This document shows positions 14,056 through 18,277 of a DNA stretch of 18,277 bases, one piece after another. Position numbers and translations under genes: made by a program. Numbering within the stretch: the stretch's first letter is position 1; every line of letters begins with the position of its first letter. Below the pieces are notes generated by a model. It saw only the letters and a program-made list of their open reading frames with translations. It was not told the DNA's origin and did not search any database. The stretch covers positions 1 to 18,277 of the forward strand of contig JAUWGD010000018.1 of NCBI GenBank assembly GCA_030606585.1, given 5' to 3'. Source of the DNA: Dehalococcoidales bacterium. Lineage in GTDB: Bacteria; Chloroflexota; Dehalococcoidia; Dehalococcoidales; RBG-16-60-22.

Positions 14056-14253
14056 TTGAAACTGGAGGAATTCAGAAACCTCAGCACCGAAGATTTAGAA
14101 AAGCAACTGGAAGAAACTCACGAGGAGCTTTTCAACCTGCGTTTTCGCCTGGCCACCAAGCAACTGGTGAACCACCGCGAAGTACGCAGAGTGAAGAGGA
14201 AGGTAGCCCGACTTAAAACCCTGCTCACGGAAAGAGAACTGGGTATAAGGTAG
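14056..14253 (+). CDS. rpmC: 50S ribosomal protein L29
   Basis: L29 is a small helical protein next to L23 at the tunnel exit. The 65 residues from the TTG start read MKLEEFRNLSTEDLEKQLEE, followed by the typical LFNLRFRLATKQL and a basic second helix ending in RELGIR. GGGAG lies about nine bases before the TTG. No ATG or GTG gives a sensible alternative. Confidence 0.95.
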   Translation: MKLEEFRNLSTEDLEKQLEETHEELFNLRFRLATKQLVNHREVRRVKRKVARLKTLLTERELGIR

Positions 14254-14264
14254 GTTAGGATATC

Positions 14265-14549
14265 ATGGAAGAAAAACGCAAGACCAGGTTCGGCAAGGTC
14301 GTGAGCGAAAAAATGGACAAGACTGTGGTCGTCGCCGTGGATACGCCCAAGCGCCACCGACTGTACAAAAAGACTATCAGGAGAGTCGTTAAATACTACG
14401 CCCACGATGAAAAGAACCAGAGTAAAGTCGGCGACACGGTGAGGATTGTGGAAACCCGCCCCACCTCCAAATTAAAGAGATGGAGAGTGGCGGAGATATT
14501 AACCAAGGGAGAAGTAGCGGATATCAAACCGCAGGAGATAACAAACTAG
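14265..14549 (+). CDS. rpsQ: 30S ribosomal protein S17
   Basis: S17 binds the 5' domain of 16S rRNA early in assembly and has an OB fold. It has 94 residues. The family pattern GKVVSEKMDKTVVVAVD (10-26), then HRLYKKTIRRVVKYYAHDE and GDTVRIVETRPTSKLKRWRV are clear. The C-terminus runs about ten residues past the shortest family members. It lies 11 bp after rpmC. Confidence 0.97.
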   Translation: MEEKRKTRFGKVVSEKMDKTVVVAVDTPKRHRLYKKTIRRVVKYYAHDEKNQSKVGDTVRIVETRPTSKLKRWRVAEILTKGEVADIKPQEITN

Positions 14550-14567
14550 GATTTCGGTGAAACAGAC

Positions 14568-14936
14568 ATGATTCAGATGCAGTCCAGGCTTAAGGTAGCC
14601 GATAACACCGGTGCCCGCGAAATCATGTGCATTAACGTGCTCGGCGGTACCCGGAGGAGGTATGCCCGTGTTGGAGATATTATCGTTGCTTCCGTCAAAC
14701 GTGCTATACCGAACGCCGGCACCAAAAAGGGTGATGTCGTGAGGGCTGTCGTCGTTCGTACGGCTCATCCTCACCGGCGCCCGGACGGCTCGTATATTAA
14801 ATTCGATGAAAATGCAGCGGTGATTCTGACGGATAAAAATGAACCCAAAGGTACCCGCATCTTCGGTCCGGTAGCCAGGGAACTGCGGGACAAGAACTAT
14901 ACCAAGATAATTTCTCTGGCGCCGGAGGTATTATAA
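14568..14936 (+). CDS. rplN: 50S ribosomal protein L14
   Basis: L14 forms an intersubunit bridge to 16S rRNA and is the binding site of the silencing factor RsfS in other bacteria. The 122 residues are the exact usual size. MIQMQSRLKVADNTGAR at the start, VKRAIPNAGTKKGDVVRAVVVRT in the middle and the end GTRIFGPVARELRDKNYTKI are textbook family segments. Confidence 0.98.
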   Translation: MIQMQSRLKVADNTGAREIMCINVLGGTRRRYARVGDIIVASVKRAIPNAGTKKGDVVRAVVVRTAHPHRRPDGSYIKFDENAAVILTDKNEPKGTRIFGPVARELRDKNYTKIISLAPEVL

Positions 14937-14949
14937 AGGCAGAAATATT

Positions 14950-15261
14950 ATGAAAATCAGGAAAGACGATACCGTACTGGTTATCAAGGGGAAGGACCGG
15001 GGCAAAAAGGGGAAAGTGCGCTTTTCCCGTCCCAAGAAAAAGCAGGTAATAATCGAAGGTATTAATTTTATAAAAAAGCACTCCAAAGCCAGGGGTGCCG
15101 TAAAGCAGGCCGGCATTATAGACCTGGAAGCGCCGGTAAATATCGCCAATGTCATGCTGCTCTGCGATAAATGCAACAAGCCGGGGCGTATCGGCTTCCA
15201 GAAGCTGGAAGACGGCCGGAGGGTAAGAATCTGCCGCGCCTGCGGCGAGGTGATTGAGTAA
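14950..15261 (+). CDS. rplX: 50S ribosomal protein L24, zinc-ribbon type
   Basis: L24 is one of the two assembly initiators of the 50S subunit. It has 103 residues. The KOW motif is MKIRKDDTVLVIKGKDRGKKG. The C-terminal half carries two Cys pairs, CDKC (Cys72, Cys75) and CRAC (Cys95, Cys98), which could bind zinc; many Gram-positive and Chloroflexota L24 proteins share this form while E. coli L24 lacks it. The stop TAA abuts the rplE start with no gap. Confidence 0.97.
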   Translation: MKIRKDDTVLVIKGKDRGKKGKVRFSRPKKKQVIIEGINFIKKHSKARGAVKQAGIIDLEAPVNIANVMLLCDKCNKPGRIGFQKLEDGRRVRICRACGEVIE

Positions 15262-15813
15262 ATGGCCAGACTGAAAGAAAGATACCGCGAAGAGGTTGTA
15301 CCCCACCTGATGGAAATATGCGGTTACAAGAATATCATGCAGGTGCCCCGCCTCGAGAAGGTGGTGCTTAATATAGGCGTGGGTGAAGCTATCGCCAATG
15401 CTAAATCGCTGGAAGCAGCGGAGCAGGACCTGGTAGCTATCGCCGGACAACACGTCGTAACCACCCGCGCCAAGAAGTCCATCGCCGCTTTCCGGTTGAG
15501 GACGGGGATGCCTATCGGCCTGAAGGTAACGCTGCGGGGCGAACGAATGTATGATTTCTTTGATAAGCTGGTCAATGCAGTCCTTCCCCGTATGCACGAT
15601 TTCCAGGGAGTTTCCCCGGACTCCTTTGACGGCCGCGGTAATTACACACTGGGGCTCCGGGAACAGATACTATTTCCGGAAATCGACTATGACAAGATTG
15701 ATAAGGTGAGAGGAATGGAAATATCCATCATCACCACCGCTGAGACAGACGAGGACGGCAGGCACCTGCTCGAACAGATGGGAATGCCCTTCGCCAAGGA
15801 TGGAGTGAGTTAA
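15262..15813 (+). CDS. rplE: 50S ribosomal protein L5
   Basis: L5 binds 5S rRNA in the central protuberance and contacts P-site tRNA. The 183 residues are close to the usual 179. Standard segments are MARLKERYREEVVPHLME, NIMQVPRLEKVVLNIGVGEA, the loop FRLRTGMPIGLKVTLRG and YTLGLREQILFPEIDYDKID. The ATG follows the rplX stop immediately, so reinitiation or coupling is expected. Confidence 0.98.
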   Translation: MARLKERYREEVVPHLMEICGYKNIMQVPRLEKVVLNIGVGEAIANAKSLEAAEQDLVAIAGQHVVTTRAKKSIAAFRLRTGMPIGLKVTLRGERMYDFFDKLVNAVLPRMHDFQGVSPDSFDGRGNYTLGLREQILFPEIDYDKIDKVRGMEISIITTAETDEDGRHLLEQMGMPFAKDGVS

Positions 15814-15815
15814 TT

Positions 15816-16001
15816 ATGGCCAAGAAGTCGATGGTAGCCAAGGCTGGACGAACGCCCAAATACCCGGTACGGCAGTATAACCGGTGTAAACTGTGCGGAC
15901 GGCCCCGCGCCTATATACGCAAGTTCGGCGTGTGCCGGATATGCTTCCGTGCACTGGCGCTGGAAGCCCATTTGCCGGGAGTAAGAAAATCTAGCTGGTA
16001 A
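15816..16001 (+). CDS. rpsN: 30S ribosomal protein S14, zinc-binding (type Z)
   Basis: S14 belongs to the 30S head. This is the short, zinc-binding form of 61 residues with Cys24, Cys27, Cys40 and Cys43 (CKLC and CRIC). The conserved end RxxxxxxxLPGVRKSSW is present. Only this copy is in the window; bacteria with a zinc-free S14 copy usually carry it elsewhere for zinc starvation. It starts two bases after rplE. Confidence 0.98.
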   Translation: MAKKSMVAKAGRTPKYPVRQYNRCKLCGRPRAYIRKFGVCRICFRALALEAHLPGVRKSSW

Positions 16002-16024
16002 TTTTAAAAAGGAAAGTAATAGGT

Positions 16025-16423
16025 ATGACAGTCACAGACCCAATCGCTGATATGCTAACCCGAATAAGAAATGCCCTTATGGTACGGCATGATAGCGTGC
16101 TGGTACCTGCCTCCAAGATAAAACTTTCGATAGCCAGAATCCTCAAGGAGGAGGGTTTTATTACCGATTATGAGGTAGTCAAGGGCAAGCCGCACCGGGT
16201 TATTAAAATACAACTCCGGTATCTGGATGATAATATCCCGGCCATTTCCGGATTAAAGCGTGTCAGCAAGTCGGGATTGAGAGTATACGTGCAGAAGAGG
16301 GAAATCCCGCGTGTATACGGGGGGCTGGGCATTGCTATTATCTCTACTTCCAGCGGTCTCAGAACGGGACGGCAAGCCTGGCACCAGAATTCCGGCGGCG
16401 AATTATTATGTTATATATGGTAA
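16025..16423 (+). CDS. rpsH: 30S ribosomal protein S8
   Basis: S8 binds helix 21 of 16S rRNA; in E. coli it also represses the spc operon. It has 132 residues. MTVTDPIADMLTRIRNA is the classic start and the end GGLGIAIISTSSG followed by GGELLCYIW the classic finish. The stretch between these (LRTGRQAWHQNS) departs from the common form MTDREARKLGV, but the flanks are intact and no frameshift improves it. AAGGAAA precedes the ATG. Confidence 0.97.
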   Translation: MTVTDPIADMLTRIRNALMVRHDSVLVPASKIKLSIARILKEEGFITDYEVVKGKPHRVIKIQLRYLDDNIPAISGLKRVSKSGLRVYVQKREIPRVYGGLGIAIISTSSGLRTGRQAWHQNSGGELLCYIW

Positions 16424-16442
16424 ACCATTTCTGGAGTGATAG

Positions 16443-16991
16443 ATGTCTAGAGTAGGAAGAACGCCGATAGCCGTACCGACAGGAGTGACGGTTGATATTA
16501 AGGGAGAGAGTGTTACCGTAAAGGGTCCCAAAGGGGAACTCAGCCGCTCTCTTTCCACCGAGATGCTCATCAACCTTGAGGGCGACACCCTGACCGTGAC
16601 CCGGCCGAGTGAGAGCAAGAAGCACCGGGCGTTTCACGGGCTGACGCGGAGCCTCCTGGCGAATATGGTGGAGGGCGTCTCCAAAGGCTTTGAGAAGACG
16701 CTGGAAATAGTCGGCGTGGGCTATCGTGCCGAGAAGGTCGGCGAAAAACTGGTGCTCCGCATCGGCTTTTCTCACACGGTAGAGGTAACACCCCTGCCGG
16801 GGATAACACTATCCGTGGAAGGAAACAATCGTATTAAGGTCAATGGCATTAACAAAGAAGACGTCGGCGAGATGGCGGCGGAAATCAAGGCTATCCGTCC
16901 CCCCGATGCCTATAAGGGCAAGGGCATCAGATACGCCGGAGAAGTGATTCATCTGAAACCGGGTAAAGCCGGTAAGGTCATTGGCGGGTAG
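16443..16991 (+). CDS. rplF: 50S ribosomal protein L6
   Basis: L6 lies near the sarcin-ricin loop and the factor-binding site. The 182 residues contain the two related domains of the family: MSRVGRTPIAVPTGV and VTVKGPKGELSR in the first, and VGVGYRAEKVGEKLVLRIGFSH and the C-terminal IRPPDAYKGKGIRYAGE in the second. It lies 19 bp after rpsH. Confidence 0.98.
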   Translation: MSRVGRTPIAVPTGVTVDIKGESVTVKGPKGELSRSLSTEMLINLEGDTLTVTRPSESKKHRAFHGLTRSLLANMVEGVSKGFEKTLEIVGVGYRAEKVGEKLVLRIGFSHTVEVTPLPGITLSVEGNNRIKVNGINKEDVGEMAAEIKAIRPPDAYKGKGIRYAGEVIHLKPGKAGKVIGG

Positions 16992-16996
16992 TAATT

Positions 16997-17362
16997 ATGA
17001 GTAAATCAACCACCAGAGAAGCACGTAGCAGAAGACATTACAGGGTAAGGCAGAAGGTAAACGGCAATAATTCCAGGCCGCGCCTGTGCGTTTTCCGCAG
17101 CCTGAACCATATTTACGCCCAGGTGATTGACGATTCACAGGGGCATACGCTGGTCTCCGCCTCTTCTCTCGACGCGGATATTAAGAGCGATTTGAAAGGA
17201 AAATCAAAGACCGAAAGAGCTGGAATAGTCGGTTCGCTGCTGGCCAAACGCGCCACCGGTAAAAAAATCAGCCAGATAGCTTTTGACCGCGGTGGCTTTA
17301 AGTATCACGGCAGGGTAAAAGCGCTGGCGGAGGCAGCCCGGAAGGGTGGACTTAAGTTCTAA
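16997..17362 (+). CDS. rplR: 50S ribosomal protein L18
   Basis: L18 binds 5S rRNA with L5. The 121 residues begin with the basic, arginine-rich tail typical of the family (RSRRHYRVRQKVNGN) and then RPRLCVFRSLNHIYAQVIDD. It ends IAFDRGGFKYHGRVKALAEAARKGGLKF (positions about 94-121), the standard C-terminus. It lies five bases after rplF. Confidence 0.98.
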   Translation: MSKSTTREARSRRHYRVRQKVNGNNSRPRLCVFRSLNHIYAQVIDDSQGHTLVSASSLDADIKSDLKGKSKTERAGIVGSLLAKRATGKKISQIAFDRGGFKYHGRVKALAEAARKGGLKF

Positions 17363-17382
17363 GAGAGGACGATGCAGGTCTG

Positions 17383-17907
17383 ATGAAACAACCAATAAGC
17401 CGGATTGACCCGGTCGATTTAAACCTGAACGATAAACTTATCGACGTTAACCGCGTTGCCAAGGTGATGAAGGGCGGCAAACGGCTTCGTTTCAGCGCCC
17501 TGGTGGTAACCGGCGACGGCGAGGGATACGTCGGCCTGGGCATCGGCAAGGCTAACGAAGTGCCCGCCGCCATAAGCAAAGGCGGGGCCAAGGCCAGGAA
17601 GAATTTAATCAAGGTGCCATTGATCGGAAATACCATTCCGCATGAAATCACGGCAAACTTCGGGGCTGCCAGGGTCCTCTTGAAACCGGCGGCGCCGGGC
17701 ACGGGCGTGATAGCGGGCGGCAGCGTCCGGGCGGTACTGGAAGCCGCGGGAATTAAGGATATACTGACGAAATCACTCGGCACGTCCAACCATATTAACG
17801 TCGCCAAGGCCACCATACAGGCTTTAAGCGAATTGAAAATCCCGAAAGATGAGATAGCCAAACGCAAGGCGATCTTTAACACGGAAGAGGCGGCACCCGG
17901 TGAGTAA
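17383..17907 (+). CDS. rpsE: 30S ribosomal protein S5
   Basis: S5 works with S3 and S4 at the mRNA entry channel and affects fidelity. The 174 residues show the double-stranded-RNA-binding N-terminal domain: KLIDVNRVAKVMKGGKRLRF, then the family signature ALVVTGDGEGYVGLGIGKA and EVPAAISKGGAKARKNLI. The C-terminal domain has APGTGVIAGGSVRAVLEAAG and SLGTSNHINVAKATI. An ATG 11 bases upstream leads to an immediate stop, so the chosen ATG is secure. The end overlaps rpmD by 8 bp. Confidence 0.98.
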   Translation: MKQPISRIDPVDLNLNDKLIDVNRVAKVMKGGKRLRFSALVVTGDGEGYVGLGIGKANEVPAAISKGGAKARKNLIKVPLIGNTIPHEITANFGAARVLLKPAAPGTGVIAGGSVRAVLEAAGIKDILTKSLGTSNHINVAKATIQALSELKIPKDEIAKRKAIFNTEEAAPGE

Positions 17908-18094
17908 ATTGAGAGTTACCTGGATTAAAAGCGGCATCGGCTATGAGGCAAGCCAGAAGAGAACCCTGAGATCGCTGGGTTTTCACCGGCTGAACCAGAG
18001 CGTTGTCCATGAAGATACAAACTCTATTCGAGGCATGATTAACAAGGTAAGACACCTGGTAAAAGTGGAGGAAGAGATTGGTCAGACAGAATAA
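17900..18094 (+). CDS. rpmD: 50S ribosomal protein L30
   Basis: L30 is a small 50S protein found in many but not all bacteria. The 64 residues from the GTG start read MSKLRVTWIKSGIGYEASQK. The family segment is LRSLGFHRLNQSVVHEDT and then IRGMINKVRHLVKVEEE. It begins 8 bp inside the end of rpsE, and rplO starts 17 bp before its stop. Confidence 0.96.
   Translation: MSKLRVTWIKSGIGYEASQKRTLRSLGFHRLNQSVVHEDTNSIRGMINKVRHLVKVEEEIGQTE
18067..18071 (+). promoter_or_regulatory. Ribosome binding site of rplO inside rpmD
   Basis: GGAGG lies six bases before the TTG at 18078 and also codes for VEE of L30. It is the best-spaced site for any start in the rplO frame and therefore decides that start. Confidence 0.75.
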
Positions 18095-18277
18095 TATCGC
18101 GCCGGCACCGGGTTCCAGACGCGCCAGCAAGCGGGTAGGCCGCGGCGACGGCAGCGGACACGGCACCTATTCCGGACGCGGCTGCAAGGGGCAAAAATCA
18201 CGAGCCGGCTACAAGATGCGTCCCGGCTTCGAGGGCGGCCAGCTGCCTTTAATCAAGCGCCTGCCCAGGAAGCGCGG
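18078..18277 (+). CDS. rplO: 50S ribosomal protein L15 (partial, cut by window edge)
   Basis: L15 is a mid-assembly 50S protein with a long, glycine-rich N-terminal arm. Sixty-six codons are present. From the TTG start it reads MVRQNNIAPAPGSRRASKR, followed by VGRGDGSGHGTYSGRGCKGQ and RPGFEGGQLPLIKRLPR, all standard for the arm. No ATG or GTG occurs upstream in a suitable position, while GGAGG is ideally placed before the TTG. The gene overlaps rpmD by 17 bp. The C-terminal half lies beyond the window. Confidence 0.93.
   Translation, partial: MVRQNNIAPAPGSRRASKRVGRGDGSGHGTYSGRGCKGQKSRAGYKMRPGFEGGQLPLIKRLPRKR

Noticed and set aside
12633..14087. A 484-residue open frame on the minus strand opposite rpsC and rplP
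   Set aside because: It is antisense to two certain ribosomal genes. Its Phe/Gly/Leu-rich middle is the reverse complement of the repetitive S3 tail, which lacks stop codons in several frames for compositional reasons.
16360..16405. Possible compensated frameshift in the divergent S8 stretch RQAWHQNS
   Set aside because: The other two frames read no closer to the family consensus, and the flanking motifs on both sides are in the annotated frame.

Overview
The window holds two back-to-back gene blocks that diverge from one intergenic region of about 290 bp (5562..5854). The minus-strand block (1..5561) is a shikimate/chorismate operon. The plus-strand block (5855..18277) is the str-S10-spc translation cluster. 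This layout, fusA running straight into rpsJ with no tuf, the zinc-type S14, the 'Gram-positive-type' insert in S12 and the overall protein character fit a Chloroflexota bacterium, most likely of class Dehalococcoidia. That placement is my recognition of the sequence and of remembered synteny; no search was run.

Minus strand, in transcription order: aroB, aroD, aroE, aroK, aroA, aroC, then the first 15 codons of a chorismate mutase (pheA/aroQ type) cut by the window edge. Every adjacent pair overlaps (4, 11, 11, 11, 14 and 17 bp), so the genes are very probably one transcript with coupled translation. Gene order equals reaction order, from DAHP to 3-dehydroquinate, 3-dehydroshikimate, shikimate, shikimate-3-phosphate, EPSP, chorismate and prephenate. 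The first enzyme (DAHP synthase) is not in the window. AroA is unusual twice: it carries a strongly acidic insert before its C-terminal active-site segment, and it has alanine at the glycine position that decides glyphosate sensitivity.

Intergenic region: a clear sigma-70-type promoter for rpsL (TTGACA, 17 bp, TTAAAT) at 5693..5721 is followed by a leader of about 125 nt with a perfect 12-bp palindrome and a strong 11-bp hairpin just before the rpsL ribosome binding site. A weaker possible promoter for aroB lies on the other strand.

Plus strand: rpsL, rpsG, fusA, rpsJ, rplC, rplD, rplW, rplB, rpsS, rplV, rpsC, rplP, rpmC, rpsQ, rplN, rplX, rplE, rpsN, rpsH, rplF, rplR, rpsE, rpmD, rplO (partial). 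Gaps are 0 to 62 bp and several genes overlap. TTG and GTG starts are common. The notable departures are an approximately 215-residue low-complexity tail on ribosomal protein S3, built of an acidic Ala/Pro/Glu part and nearly identical 84-bp basic repeats, and an odd C-terminal tail on L4 that overlaps rplW by 71 bp and may mark a one-base frameshift or sequence error.

The window is mostly housekeeping. I do not see a new defence, mobile or biosynthetic system. The items worth a second look are the S3 tail, the AroA insert and substitution, the L4 end and the rpsL leader.
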